Of a stretch of 64,000 nucleotides of DNA, positions 25,361 through 34,242 are shown one piece after another. Each line of letters starts with the position of its first letter. Position 1 is the stretch's first letter. Made by a program: the position numbers and the translations under genes. This DNA is from Pseudomonas promysalinigenes (GTDB lineage Bacteria; Pseudomonadota; Gammaproteobacteria; Pseudomonadales; Pseudomonadaceae): NCBI RefSeq assembly GCF_014269025.2, contig NZ_CP077094.1, positions 372,001-436,000 on the forward strand, written 5' to 3'. Under the pieces are notes generated by a model. It saw only the letters and a program-made list of their open reading frames with translations, was not told where the DNA came from and did not search any database.

Positions 25361-26125
25361 TCAGGCCGGCACGCCCAACAGCACACTGGAGGGATGAAAC
25401 TGGACGCGTATCGGTTGGCCAGCCAGCAAGTGTCGTTGCGCCAGCCAATCGGCCTCGGCGAAGGCACATAGGGTCTGGCCGTTGCCCAGGGTCAAGCGCA
25501 CTTCGCTGGGGCCTTCAGGGTCGGCCAGCACTTGTTCGATAGTGGCTGACAGGCAGTTGCTGCCAGCTTCAGGCTCGTCGTTGTCGTCCAGCAGCGTTAC
25601 CCAGCCAGCCTTGAGCAATGCCACCACGGCGCAACCAAGGGTCAGGTCCAGGCGTGCAGTGCTGTCTTGCGTGATCAATGCATCGATTTGTACGGCACCG
25701 CCCAGTGCCAGGGTGACTCGGTCATGTCGCCCTTCACGGCGCAGGCCGCTGACCTGCCCCTGCAACTGGTTGCGCGCACTGGTGCGCAACATCAGGCGCC
25801 CGAGCAGCTCGAGGTCCGAAGACTGCTCGGCGGCTTCGAGCAGCTGGGCTTGCAGGCTTTGCAAACGTTGGTAGAGGCGCAGCACCCGTTCGCCCTCGCT
25901 CGACAGCCGCGCGCCGCCACCGCCACGCCCGCCCGTGCTGCGCTCGACCAGCGGCAGGCTGGCCAGATTGTTGAGTTCATCGATCGCATCCCAGGCAGCT
26001 TTGTAGCTGATACCGGCCGCTTTCGCCGCACGGGTGATCGAGCCTTGTTCGGCAATGTGCTGAAGCAGTGCAATGCGCTGCGGGCGACGGGCGATGTGCT
26101 GGGTGAGGAGTGCGGGCAGGGACAT
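25361..26125 (-). CDS. modE: ModE-type molybdate-responsive transcriptional regulator
   Basis: A 254-aa regulator. The N-terminal winged helix has the ModE signature: HIAEQGSITRAAKAAGISYKAAWDAIDELNN and a glycine-rich wing, TGGRGGGG. Two C-terminal Mop/TOBE molybdate-binding modules follow (about residues 125-190 and 195-254). I start at MSLPALLTQH (26125); an ATG five codons earlier is also possible. ModE represses modABC and activates molybdoenzyme genes when molybdate is bound. No modABC gene is within the window, so it acts at a distance. It is 26 bp downstream of comF on the same strand. Confidence 0.92.
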   Translation of the reverse strand: MSLPALLTQHIARRPQRIALLQHIAEQGSITRAAKAAGISYKAAWDAIDELNNLASLPLVERSTGGRGGGGARLSSEGERVLRLYQRLQSLQAQLLEAAEQSSDLELLGRLMLRTSARNQLQGQVSGLRREGRHDRVTLALGGAVQIDALITQDSTARLDLTLGCAVVALLKAGWVTLLDDNDEPEAGSNCLSATIEQVLADPEGPSEVRLTLGNGQTLCAFAEADWLAQRHLLAGQPIRVQFHPSSVLLGVPA

Positions 26126-26151
26126 GTGGGCGCCTATCATGGACTTATCCC

Positions 26152-26889
26152 TCAAGCTTGCCCCGGTTTTGCCGTGCGTGCCAGGCAATACACGTCGATC
26201 CTGCGCGCACCGGCCTGGCGCAGCACCTGTGCGATGGCCTGGGCTGTGGCCCCGGTGGTCAGTACGTCATCGACCACTGCGACATGCTGACCTTCAAGCG
26301 ACGTACCGTTGGCCAGGGCGAAAGCCTGGCGCAGGTTGCCACGCCGGGCCTTGGCATCGAGGTGCTGTTGTGCCGGGGTTTCCCGCGTGCGCAGCAGCAA
26401 CCGCTCATCGCACTCGATAGCCAGTGCCTTGGCCAGCCAGCGCCCCAGCATGCCCGCCTGGTTGAAGCCCCGTTCGCGCAGCCGGCGCCGAGCCAAGGGT
26501 ACTGGCAACAGCAGGCTTGGTTTGCGTAGCCCCTCATCGAAGCGGTAGCGCAGGTTCATGGCCAGCAACTCGGCCATCAACCGGCCAAGAGGCCATTGGC
26601 TGTTGTATTTGAAACGGCTGATCAGCGTGTCCAGCGGGAACCCGTAATGCCAGGGGGCCACCACCTGGTCGAAAGGCGGTGGCCTGCGGCTGCACTGAGC
26701 GCAGGTCAGGTTGGCCATCGGCAAGGGCAGCGCGCAGCGCAGGCAGTACTCCTCCAGCCAGGGAAGCTCCTGTTCGCAAGGTACGCACAGCGGGTAGCGC
26801 TGTTGCGCAGGCTCGCTGCACAGTAAACAAAGGTGGTTAATATTTATACACTTGTTGACCAGCAACTTTAGCCAAGGTTGACAGTTCAT
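26152..26889 (-). CDS. comF: ComF-family phosphoribosyltransferase-like protein
   Basis: A 245-aa protein with an N-terminal zinc-ribbon-like set of cysteines (CLLC, CVPC, CLRC, CAQC) and a C-terminal PRTase domain. The PRPP-binding motif is VAVVDDVLTTGATAQA (about residues 207-222). ComF proteins are linked to DNA uptake or to purine salvage-like chemistry; the reaction is not established. The start ATG at 26889 has GGAAG upstream. Its first codons coincide with the BirA-like operator of the divergent biotin operon, so biotin control could touch this gene too. In P. putida the comF-bioB pair is conserved (memory). Confidence 0.88.
   Translation of the reverse strand: MNCQPWLKLLVNKCININHLCLLCSEPAQQRYPLCVPCEQELPWLEEYCLRCALPLPMANLTCAQCSRRPPPFDQVVAPWHYGFPLDTLISRFKYNSQWPLGRLMAELLAMNLRYRFDEGLRKPSLLLPVPLARRRLRERGFNQAGMLGRWLAKALAIECDERLLLRTRETPAQQHLDAKARRGNLRQAFALANGTSLEGQHVAVVDDVLTTGATAQAIAQVLRQAGARRIDVYCLARTAKPGQA
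26852..26884. promoter_or_regulatory. BirA-type biotin operator with bioB -35 element
   Basis: The half-sites TTGTTGACC (26852-26860) and GGTTGACAG (26876-26884) are separated by 15 bases, each matching 7 of 9 positions of the BirA consensus TTGTAAACC-N15-GGTTTACAA. A perfect -35 hexamer TTGACA lies at 26878-26883, inside the right half-site, directed at bioB. A weak -10 candidate, GAGTAT, follows after 17 bases. Bound BirA-biotinyl-AMP would block it. Confidence 0.7.
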
Positions 26890-26978
26890 AGGGCTTCCAT
26901 GAGTATGCGAGCTATCCGTGATGCGCTGGCAGGCACTTGTGCCTCGGCGCCAGCTACAGCCTAAACAAGGAATCGCCG

Positions 26979-28037
26979 ATGAGCGCCAGCACAACTGCAA
27001 CAACACGTCACGACTGGTCACTGCCTGAGGTCAAGGCGTTGTTTCAGCAGCCGTTCAATGACCTGCTGTTCCAGGCGCAAACCGTGCACCGCGCGCATTT
27101 CGACCCCAACCGTGTGCAGGTGTCGACCTTGCTGTCGATCAAAACCGGCGCCTGCCCGGAGGATTGCAAATATTGTCCGCAGTCCGGCCACTACAACACG
27201 GGGCTTGAAAAACAGAAGCTGATGGAAGTGCAGAAGGTGCTGGAAGAGGCCGCTCGCGCCAAAGCCATCGGCTCCACCCGGTTTTGCATGGGCGCTGCGT
27301 GGAAGCATCCGTCGGCCAAGGACATGCCCTACGTGCTGGAAATGGTCAAGGGCGTGAAGGCCATGGGCCTGGAAACCTGCATGACCCTCGGCAAGCTCGA
27401 CCAAGAGCAGACCGCCGCCCTGGCCCAGGCTGGGTTGGACTATTACAACCATAACCTCGATACCTCGCCGGAGTTCTACGGCAGCATCATTACTACCCGT
27501 ACTTACAGCGAACGCCTGCAGACCTTGGCTTACGTGCGTGAGGCTGGGATGAAGATCTGTTCGGGCGGCATCCTGGGCATGGGTGAGTCGCTGGACGACC
27601 GCGCAGGCTTGCTGATTCAGCTGGCCAACCTGCCCGAGCACCCTGAATCGGTGCCGATCAACATGCTGGTGAAGGTCGCTGGCACGCCGCTGGCCGAAGA
27701 ACAAGACGTCGATCCGTTCGACTTCATTCGCATGCTCGCAGTGGCGCGTATCCTGATGCCCAAGTCGCACGTGCGCCTGTCCGCTGGCCGCGAGCAGATG
27801 AACGAGCAAATGCAGGCACTGGCGTTCATGGCTGGCGCCAACTCGATTTTCTACGGCGAGAAGCTGCTGACTACCGCCAACCCGCAGGCTGACAAGGACA
27901 TGCAGCTGTTCGCTCGCCTGGGCATCGAGCCCGAGGCGCGCGAAGAGCACGCCGACGAAGTGCACCAGGCCGCCATCGAGCAGGCGCTGGTCGAGCAACG
28001 CAGCAGCGATCTGTTCTACGACGCCGCGTCAGCCTGA
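26979..28037 (+). CDS. bioB: Biotin synthase
   Basis: BioB is the radical-SAM enzyme that inserts sulfur into dethiobiotin, the last step of biotin synthesis. The 352-aa protein has the CxxxCxxC [4Fe-4S] motif in [10 protein letters not shown] near residue 57. The second-cluster region and the conserved [13 protein letters not shown] are present. The ATG at 26979 with AAGGA seven bases before it is preferred to a longer frame. It leads the operon bioB-F-H-C-D and is followed after one base by bioF. Control by the BirA-like site upstream is expected. Confidence 0.98.
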   Translation: MSASTTATTRHDWSLPEVKALFQQPFNDLLFQAQTVHRAHFDPNRVQVSTLLSIKTGACPEDCKYCPQSGHYNTGLEKQKLMEVQKVLEEAARAKAIGSTRFCMGAAWKHPSAKDMPYVLEMVKGVKAMGLETCMTLGKLDQEQTAALAQAGLDYYNHNLDTSPEFYGSIITTRTYSERLQTLAYVREAGMKICSGGILGMGESLDDRAGLLIQLANLPEHPESVPINMLVKVAGTPLAEEQDVDPFDFIRMLAVARILMPKSHVRLSAGREQMNEQMQALAFMAGANSIFYGEKLLTTANPQADKDMQLFARLGIEPEAREEHADEVHQAAIEQALVEQRSSDLFYDAASA

Positions 28038-28038
28038 A

Positions 28039-29211
28039 ATGGCCTTCGATCTGGCGGCGCGCCTGGCCGAACGGCGCGCCGCAGACCTGTATCGGCAGCG
28101 GCCATTGTTGCAGAGCCCACAGGGGCCGGAAGTGGTGGTCGATGGGCAACGCTTGCTGGCCTTCTGCAGCAATGACTATCTGGGGCTGGCCAACCACCCT
28201 GAGGTGATCGCCGCTTGGCAGGCTGGCGCCCAACAGTGGGGTGTCGGTGGCGGTGCTTCGCATCTGGTGGTCGGCCACAGCACGCCGCATCATGCCGTCG
28301 AAGAGGCGTTGGCCGAACTCACTGGCCGCCCGCGCGCGCTGCTGTTTTCCACAGGCTACATGGCCAACCTCGGCGCCATCACCGCGCTGGTGGGGCAGGG
28401 CGACACCGTGCTGCAGGACCGCCTGAACCATGCCTCGCTGTTGGACGGCGGCTTGCTCAGTGGTGCCCGCTTCAGCCGTTACCTGCACAACGACCCAACC
28501 AGCCTGGCCAGCCGACTGAGCAAGGCTGCCGGCAACACGCTTGTAGTCACCGACGGTGTGTTCAGCATGGACGGTGACCTTGCCGACTTGCCGGCACTGG
28601 CTGGCGTGACTCGCGCCGCCGGTGCCTGGTTGATGGTCGATGACGCCCATGGGTTAGGTACTCTGGGGGCTCAAGGTGGCGGCATCGTCGAGCACTTCGG
28701 CCTGGGTATCGACGATGTGCCAGTGTTGATTGGTACCCTCGGCAAGGGCTGCGGCACCGCCGGTGCCTTCGTCGCCGGCAGCGACGAATTGATCGAGACA
28801 CTGGTTCAGTTCGCCCGGCCCTACATCTACACCACCAGCCAGCCCCCGGCGCTGGCTTGCGCCACACTCAAGAGCCTGCAGTTGCTGCGCCGTGATACCT
28901 GGCGCCGCGAGCATCTGGCGGCATTGATCCGCAAGTTTCGCCTGGGCGCCGAGCAGATTGGCCTGCGACTGATGGACAGCCCGACACCGATCCAGCCGAT
29001 CATGGTGGGTGACAGTGCCAAGGCTGTTGAACTGTCACGCATGTTGCGCGAACGCGGTTTGCTGGTGACCGCCATCCGCCCGCCGACGGTGCCGGCCGGC
29101 AGCGCTCGGCTGCGGGTAACCTTGAGCGCGGCGCACAGTGAGGCGCAAGTGCAGCTATTGTTGAATGCATTGGCCGAGTGTTATCCACAGCTGGAGGCCG
29201 CCGATGCGTAA
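28039..29211 (+). CDS. bioF: 8-amino-7-oxononanoate synthase
   Basis: BioF is the PLP enzyme that joins pimeloyl-ACP and alanine to make KAPA. The 390-aa product has the alpha-oxoamine synthase fold. The PLP lysine is in [13 protein letters not shown], and the substrate loop is near [11 protein letters not shown]. It starts one base after the bioB stop and overlaps bioH by eight bases. Its 3' end includes a chance perfect DnaA-box sequence, TTATCCACA, at 29181-29189. Everything else is ordinary for the family. Confidence 0.97.
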   Translation: MAFDLAARLAERRAADLYRQRPLLQSPQGPEVVVDGQRLLAFCSNDYLGLANHPEVIAAWQAGAQQWGVGGGASHLVVGHSTPHHAVEEALAELTGRPRALLFSTGYMANLGAITALVGQGDTVLQDRLNHASLLDGGLLSGARFSRYLHNDPTSLASRLSKAAGNTLVVTDGVFSMDGDLADLPALAGVTRAAGAWLMVDDAHGLGTLGAQGGGIVEHFGLGIDDVPVLIGTLGKGCGTAGAFVAGSDELIETLVQFARPYIYTTSQPPALACATLKSLQLLRRDTWRREHLAALIRKFRLGAEQIGLRLMDSPTPIQPIMVGDSAKAVELSRMLRERGLLVTAIRPPTVPAGSARLRVTLSAAHSEAQVQLLLNALAECYPQLEAADA

Positions 29212-29935
29212 CCGTCTGATCCTTCTTCCAGGTTGGGGGTTGGGCCCCGCCGCCCTAGAACCCCTCGCCGCCAGCCTGCGGGCCCAGGACACGCGCCTGC
29301 AAGTCGAGCTTATGCCACTGCCGGAATTGGCAGATGCCGATGTGCAGGCCTGGGTCGACTACCTTGACCGCAAGCTGCCCAACGATACCTGGCTGGGTGG
29401 CTGGTCGCTGGGTGGGATGCTCGCCAGCGAGCTGGCGCGCAAGCGTGGCGACCATTGCTGCGGCTTGCTGACCTTGGGCAGTAACCCCAGTTTCGTGGCC
29501 CGTGCCGATTGGCCCCATGGCATGGCCGTGGACACCTTCGGCACCTTCCTCGATGGATGTCGCAGCCACACCTCGGTAACCCTCAAGCGTTTCCGTACGC
29601 TGTGCAGCGACGGCGCCCTGCAGCCACGCACGCTGTTGCGGCAATTGGGAGTGGGTGTACCGGACACCGACCCTCTGTACCTTGCCACTGGCCTTGAAGT
29701 ACTGGCCAAGCTCGATACCCGTGCAGCCTTGCAGGCCTATGGCGGCCCGCAGCTGCACCTGTTCGCTGGCAGCGATGCACTGGTACCGGCCGAGGCGGCC
29801 AAGGCGCTGAGCGAATTGCTGCCGGACGTTGAAGTCGGCCTGGTCGAAGAGAGTTCCCACGCCTTTTTGCTGGAATATCCCCAGGAACTGGCGGCGGGCA
29901 TCAAGAGTTTCCTGCATGAGAGTGGCGATGACTGA
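29204..29935 (+). CDS. bioH: Pimeloyl-[acyl-carrier protein] methyl ester esterase
   Basis: BioH removes the methyl group that BioC added, releasing pimeloyl-ACP for BioF. The 243-aa alpha/beta hydrolase has the nucleophile in GGWSLGGML, the acid in FAGSDALVP and the His in [10 protein letters not shown] start at the ATG at 29204, eight bases inside bioF, giving [12 protein letters not shown]. It overlaps bioC by eight bases as well. The bioF-bioH-bioC order is the usual one in pseudomonads. Confidence 0.95.
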   Translation: MRNRLILLPGWGLGPAALEPLAASLRAQDTRLQVELMPLPELADADVQAWVDYLDRKLPNDTWLGGWSLGGMLASELARKRGDHCCGLLTLGSNPSFVARADWPHGMAVDTFGTFLDGCRSHTSVTLKRFRTLCSDGALQPRTLLRQLGVGVPDTDPLYLATGLEVLAKLDTRAALQAYGGPQLHLFAGSDALVPAEAAKALSELLPDVEVGLVEESSHAFLLEYPQELAAGIKSFLHESGDD

Positions 29936-30746
29936 CCTTTCCCATCCAACCCTGCCCGGAGCCTTGCCTGACAAGCGCCAGGTAGCGGCTTCGTTCTCCC
30001 GAGCAGCGGCCAGCTACGATAGCGTCGCTGCCCTGCAGCGGGCTGTCGGGGTGAGCTTGCTGGCGCAATTGCCTGAAGATCTGGCGCCGTCGCGCTGGCT
30101 GGACCTAGGCAGTGGCACTGGCTATTTCAGCCGAGTGCTGGGCGAGCGCTTCGCGCGGGCAACCGGTGTGGCGGTGGATATCGCCGAAGGTATGTTGCGC
30201 CATGCTCGGGGCGAGCGGGGTGGGGCGCAGTACCTGATTGCGGGTGACGCCGAGCGCCTGCCACTGGGAGATGCCTGCGTCGACCTGGTGTTCAGCAGCC
30301 TGGCGGTGCAGTGGTGCAGTCAGTTCGCCATGGTGCTAGAAGAAGCGCGGCGGGTACTGCGCCCAGGCGGTGTGCTGGCCTTCAGCAGCCTGTGCGTCGG
30401 TACGCTCGAGGAGTTGCGTGCCAGCTGGCAGGCGGTGGACGGCATGGTGCATGTGAACCGCTTTCGGCGCTTGCAGGACTACCAGAACCTGTGTGCAGCC
30501 AGCGGCCTGGAACCGCTCAGCCTGCAACGCCAGGCCCATGTGCTGCACTACCCGGATGTGCGTAGCCTGACCCATGAACTCAAGGCACTCGGCGCCCACA
30601 ACCTCAACCCCGGGCGGCCCTCTGGCCTGACCGGCCGTGCCCGTGTGCAAGGCCTGATGCAGGCCTATGAAGCGTTTCGCCAGCCCCAGGGGCTGCCCGC
30701 CACCTATCAGGTGGTTTATGGTGTGATGCGCAAGCCACAGGCATAA
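29928..30746 (+). CDS. bioC: Malonyl-[acyl-carrier protein] O-methyltransferase
   Basis: BioC methylates the free carboxyl of malonyl-ACP so that fatty-acid synthesis can build the pimeloyl chain. The 272-aa protein has SAM motif I in [16 protein letters not shown] and the later motif [19 protein letters not shown]. The ATG at 29928 is just inside the bioH stop; a longer upstream frame is an overlap artefact. It is separated by ten bases from bioD. Confidence 0.96.
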   Translation: MTDLSHPTLPGALPDKRQVAASFSRAAASYDSVAALQRAVGVSLLAQLPEDLAPSRWLDLGSGTGYFSRVLGERFARATGVAVDIAEGMLRHARGERGGAQYLIAGDAERLPLGDACVDLVFSSLAVQWCSQFAMVLEEARRVLRPGGVLAFSSLCVGTLEELRASWQAVDGMVHVNRFRRLQDYQNLCAASGLEPLSLQRQAHVLHYPDVRSLTHELKALGAHNLNPGRPSGLTGRARVQGLMQAYEAFRQPQGLPATYQVVYGVMRKPQA

Positions 30747-30756
30747 GAGGACCGAG

Positions 30757-31437
30757 ATGAGCCAGGCCTATTTCATCGCCGGCACCGACACCGATGTCGG
30801 CAAGACCACCATTGCTGCGGGGCTTTTGCATGCGGCGCGCTTGCAAGGGCTGAGTACCCTGGGCGCCAAGCCAGTGGCTTCGGGTTGCACAATGACCGCC
30901 AAGGGCTTGCGCAACAGCGACGCTCAGGCGCTGATCGATGAAAGCTCGATCAAGCTCGACTACCAGCAGGTCAACCCGTTTGCCTTCGAGCCGGCCATCG
31001 CCCCCCATGTGGCTGCCCGTGAGGCCGGTGTTGCGCTGGAGGTGGCTGCTTTGGCCAGGGCCATGCGGCATGTGCTGGACCAGGGAGCTGACTTCACTCT
31101 GGTTGAGGGTGCAGGCGGTTGGCGTGTGCCATTGTCCGACCAGGCCAATCTGTCCGACCTGGCTATTGCCCTGAAGCTGCCGGTGATTCTGGTGGTGGGC
31201 GTGCGGTTGGGTTGTATCAACCACGCGCTGCTCAGTGCCGAGGCGATCGCCCGCGACGGGCTGCAGCTGGCGGGTTGGGTAGCCAATGTGATCGAGCCAA
31301 GGACCGCGCGCCTGGAGGAAAACCTGGCCAGTCTGGCGGAGCGCTTGCCGGCGCCGTGCCTGGGGCGCGTGCCGAAACTCAAGCAGGCTAGCGCTGATGC
31401 TGTGGCAGAACACTTACAGCTCGACCTACTGGATTGA
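30757..31437 (+). CDS. bioD: ATP-dependent dethiobiotin synthetase
   Basis: BioD closes the ureido ring of DAPA with CO2 and ATP, giving dethiobiotin. The 226-aa protein starts MSQAYFIAGTDTDVGKTT, with the P-loop GTDTDVGKT and the family motif KPVASGC. VEGAGGWRVPL is the Mg/ATP loop. GAGG is upstream of the ATG (AGAGGACCGAG). It is the last gene of the biotin operon. No bioA gene is present here; in Pseudomonas it usually lies elsewhere. Confidence 0.97.
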   Translation: MSQAYFIAGTDTDVGKTTIAAGLLHAARLQGLSTLGAKPVASGCTMTAKGLRNSDAQALIDESSIKLDYQQVNPFAFEPAIAPHVAAREAGVALEVAALARAMRHVLDQGADFTLVEGAGGWRVPLSDQANLSDLAIALKLPVILVVGVRLGCINHALLSAEAIARDGLQLAGWVANVIEPRTARLEENLASLAERLPAPCLGRVPKLKQASADAVAEHLQLDLLD

Positions 31438-31560
31438 AGCTGGGCCATATACTCTCGGCCTATGAGCTGGCACCGGGCCATTAGCTATTTAAAAGAGCCA
31501 TTTCACCCTCGGGCTGCTTTAATGGAGCATGTTCACACCCAGTGTCATTGGAGTCGAGCC

Positions 31561-31857
31561 ATGCAAATCACCGGCAGCACCGCGTACTACGCGGGCCTCA
31601 ATACGATCTACAACGGCCAGAACCGTGTCGATCAGGCTGCAGGCCAGATCGCCAGCAGCTCGGTCGAGCGCGCTGCGACCAGCCAGTCCAGCGACTTCCA
31701 GGCCGAGCGCCTGCGTGGGGTGGATCGAAGCCAGCAGATGGACTTGGCCACTAGCACCGTACAACTGGCCCTCGGCAAGACCGAAACCGAACTGGGTGTG
31801 AAAGTGGCCAAGGCCTCCGACGAAATGCTCGGTCGATTTATCGACACTTACGCCTGA
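31561..31857 (+). CDS. Small conserved hypothetical protein
   Basis: A 98-aa protein, start ATG at 31561, with GGAG eight bases upstream. It is predicted soluble and helical, with many Ser, Gln and Ala residues (IASSSVERAATSQSSDFQAERL) and a repeat-poor core. The N-terminal YYAGLNTIYNGQNRVDQAAGQIAS faintly resembles the N-terminal helix of flagellar rod/hook proteins, but this is only a by-eye impression. I do not recognise a family. It stands between the biotin operon and the acyl-CoA dehydrogenase gene and likely has its own promoter. Confidence 0.75.
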   Translation: MQITGSTAYYAGLNTIYNGQNRVDQAAGQIASSSVERAATSQSSDFQAERLRGVDRSQQMDLATSTVQLALGKTETELGVKVAKASDEMLGRFIDTYA

Positions 31858-31905
31858 CTCCTTTCTATCGCGGCTTCATGCCGTGATACCCAGGGCATCT
31901 TCAGT

Positions 31906-31945
31906 CTGCAGGTGCCTACGCGGCTAAAGCCGCTCCCGCAGGCTT
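31906..31945. repeat. REP-like palindrome
   Basis: The core GCGGCTAAAGCCGC (31920-31933) is a perfect palindrome-like hairpin flanked by the words CTGCAGGTGCC and CTCCCGCAGG. It is the common Pseudomonas intergenic repeat, seen also in variant form at 752-834 and 14703. Confidence 0.65.
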
Positions 31946-32114
31946 GTAGGTGACCTCAACAATCGCCCGCCTGCGAGTTAGCACACCCGCTCATCGCCGT
32001 TTTCCCTTTTGCGCCTTCAGGGATCATTCCGCTTGCCCAGCCGATTGACGCTCGGTTTGGATCGAATGGCATAAAAGCCATTTTTCGTGGCGTAAATGGC
32101 ACCATAGTCACTTC

Positions 32115-32158
32115 TTGACATCCGGGCGTGCTAAACGTAAGTTTCAAACAACTGTTTG
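32115..32158 (+). promoter_or_regulatory. Promoter with PsrA-type operator upstream of fadE-like gene
   Basis: A perfect -35 TTGACA is at 32115-32120, with a weak -10 TAAGTT 17 bases later (32138-32143). Directly after it, 32145-32158 reads CAAACAACTGTTTG, which is CAAAC-N4-GTTTG, a perfect match to the PsrA site (G/C)AAAC-N2-4-GTTT(G/C). PsrA is the fatty-acid-responsive TetR repressor of beta-oxidation genes in Pseudomonas, so long-chain fatty acids should induce the dehydrogenase downstream. Confidence 0.75.
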
Positions 32159-32225
32159 ACCGAAAGCCGACAAGAGCTGGTTGGTATCAGCGGTCCCCCA
32201 GAACTCATCACAGAGGTTCATCGCA

Positions 32226-34031
32226 ATGCCTGATTACAAAGCCCCCTTGCGTGATATTCGTTTCGTGCGCGACGAGCTGCTCGGCTACGAGGCGCACTAT
32301 CAGAGCCTGCCGGGTTGCCAGGACGCAACGCCCGACATGGTCGATGCAATCCTGGAAGAAGGCGCGAAGTTCTGTGAGCAGGTACTGTCGCCGCTGAACC
32401 GTGTCGGCGATCAGGAAGGCTGCACCTGGAGCGAGTCGGGCGTGAAGACACCGACCGGCTTCAAGGAAGCCTACGCGCAATTCGTCGAAGGTGGCTGGCC
32501 AAGCCTGGCCCATGACGTCGAGCACGGCGGCCAAGGCCTGCCAGAGTCGTTGGGCCTGGCCCTGAGCGAAATGGTCGGTGGTTCGAACTGGTCGTGGGGC
32601 ATGTACCCAGGCCTGTCCCATGGCGCGATGAACACCATCTCCGCCCACGGTACCGCCGAGCAGCAGCACACCTACCTGACCAAGCTGGTGTCCGGCGAAT
32701 GGACCGGCACCATGTGCCTGACCGAGCCGCATTGCGGCACCGACCTGGGCATGCTGCGGACCAAGGCCGAGCCTCAGGCCGATGGCAGCTACAAAGTGTC
32801 CGGCACCAAGATTTTCATCTCGGCCGGCGAACACGACATGGCCGGCAACATCGTCCACATCGTGCTGGCACGCCTGCCGGACGCTCCGGCTGGCACCAAA
32901 GGCATTTCGCTGTTCATCGTGCCGAAGTTCCTGCCTAACGCAGAGGGCGGGGTGGGTGAGCGCAACGGTGTGAGCTGCGGCTCCATCGAGCACAAGATGG
33001 GCATCCACGGTAATGCTACCTGTGTGATGAACTTCGATGGCGCAACCGGCTACCTGATTGGCCCGGCCAACAAAGGCCTGAACTGCATGTTCACCTTCAT
33101 GAACACTGCACGCCTGGGTACCGCGCTGCAAGGCCTGGCCCATGCCGAGGTAGCCTTCCAGGGTGGCCTGAAGTATGCCCGTGAGCGCCTGCAGATGCGT
33201 TCGCTGACCGGCCCTAAAGCACCGGACAAAGCCGCAGACCCGATCATCGTCCACCCTGACGTGCGCCGTATGCTGCTGACCATGAAGGCGTTCGCTGAAG
33301 GTAACCGCGCGATGGTGTACTTCACTGCCAAGCAGGTCGACATCGTCAAGTACAGCCAGGACGAAGAAGAGCGCAAGAAGGCCGACGCCTTGCTGGCGTT
33401 CCTCACCCCGATCGCCAAGGCTTTCATGACCGAGGTGGGCTTCGAGGCGGCCAACCATGGTGTGCAGATTTACGGTGGCCACGGTTTCATTGCTGAGTGG
33501 GGCATGGAGCAGAACGTGCGCGATAGCCGCATCTCCATGCTGTACGAAGGCACCACCGGCATCCAGGCACTCGACCTGCTCGGGCGCAAGGTGCTGATGA
33601 CCCAGGGCGAAGCACTCAAGGGCTTCACCAAGATCGTGCACAAGTTCTGCCAGTCGCAGGAAGGCAATGACGCGGTCAAAGAGTTCGTCGAGCCATTGGC
33701 TGCGCTGAACAAGGAGTGGGGCGAGCTGACCATGAAAGTGGGGATGGCCGCGATGAAGGACCGTGAGGAAGTCGGTGCCGCTTCGGTGGACTACCTGATG
33801 TATTCCGGCTACGCATGCCTGGCCTACTTCTGGGCCGACATCGCCCGCCTGGCCGCCGAAAAGCTGGCTGCCGGCACTAGCGAAGAGGCCTTCTACACCG
33901 CCAAGCTGCAGACCGCACGCTTCTACTTCCAGCGCATTCTGCCGCGTACTCGCACCCATGTGGCCTCCATGCTGTCTGGCGCCAACAACCTGATGGATAT
34001 GAAAGAAGAGGACTTCGCGCTGGGTTACTAA
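32226..34031 (+). CDS. Acyl-CoA dehydrogenase, large FadE/AcdB-type
   Basis: A 601-aa flavin acyl-CoA dehydrogenase with an extended C-terminal domain. The N-terminus [19 protein letters not shown] is family-typical, and I start at 32226. FAD/acyl contact motifs include [18 protein letters not shown] and [11 protein letters not shown]. The probable catalytic Glu is in [18 protein letters not shown]. putida PP_0368, at this position, has been described as a phenylacyl-CoA dehydrogenase (memory). A perfect PsrA box precedes it, so it is likely induced by fatty acids. A terminator follows 26 bp after the stop. Confidence 0.93.
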   Translation: MPDYKAPLRDIRFVRDELLGYEAHYQSLPGCQDATPDMVDAILEEGAKFCEQVLSPLNRVGDQEGCTWSESGVKTPTGFKEAYAQFVEGGWPSLAHDVEHGGQGLPESLGLALSEMVGGSNWSWGMYPGLSHGAMNTISAHGTAEQQHTYLTKLVSGEWTGTMCLTEPHCGTDLGMLRTKAEPQADGSYKVSGTKIFISAGEHDMAGNIVHIVLARLPDAPAGTKGISLFIVPKFLPNAEGGVGERNGVSCGSIEHKMGIHGNATCVMNFDGATGYLIGPANKGLNCMFTFMNTARLGTALQGLAHAEVAFQGGLKYARERLQMRSLTGPKAPDKAADPIIVHPDVRRMLLTMKAFAEGNRAMVYFTAKQVDIVKYSQDEEERKKADALLAFLTPIAKAFMTEVGFEAANHGVQIYGGHGFIAEWGMEQNVRDSRISMLYEGTTGIQALDLLGRKVLMTQGEALKGFTKIVHKFCQSQEGNDAVKEFVEPLAALNKEWGELTMKVGMAAMKDREEVGAASVDYLMYSGYACLAYFWADIARLAAEKLAAGTSEEAFYTAKLQTARFYFQRILPRTRTHVASMLSGANNLMDMKEEDFALGY

Positions 34032-34057
34032 GCCTGCTTGAGGTTCCGCTTTGAAGA

Positions 34058-34083
34058 AACCGCTCCCAGTGAGCGGTTTTTTT
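34058..34083 (+). terminator. Rho-independent terminator of the acyl-CoA dehydrogenase gene
   Basis: Stem AACCGCTC/GAGCGGTT with a five-base loop (34058-34078), followed by a T-run through 34083. A textbook terminator. Confidence 0.93.
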
Positions 34084-34242
34084 CGTCCGGATATTTAGCT
34101 TTGCCAAAGCGCTCAGGCAAGAAATGCTCAAGCCGCATGCCGCCGCTGCCGTTAACCCACCCGGGAACTCATCTATTCACGTGTGCTGCCGATGAAGTAA
34201 AGGCACAATGCCATTATTGATCTGCCGGGTTGGAGATTGCCC

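Larger units (their letters stand above)
31858..32225. other. 368-base intergenic region upstream of the acyl-CoA dehydrogenase gene
   Basis: No gene is seen. The region holds a REP-like unit near 31906-31945 (core GCGGCTAAAGCCGC at 31920-31933), a small ATGGC/GCCAT dyad near 32067, and, towards its end, a promoter with the PsrA palindrome described separately. The last bases contain AGAGG before the start codon. Confidence 0.6.
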
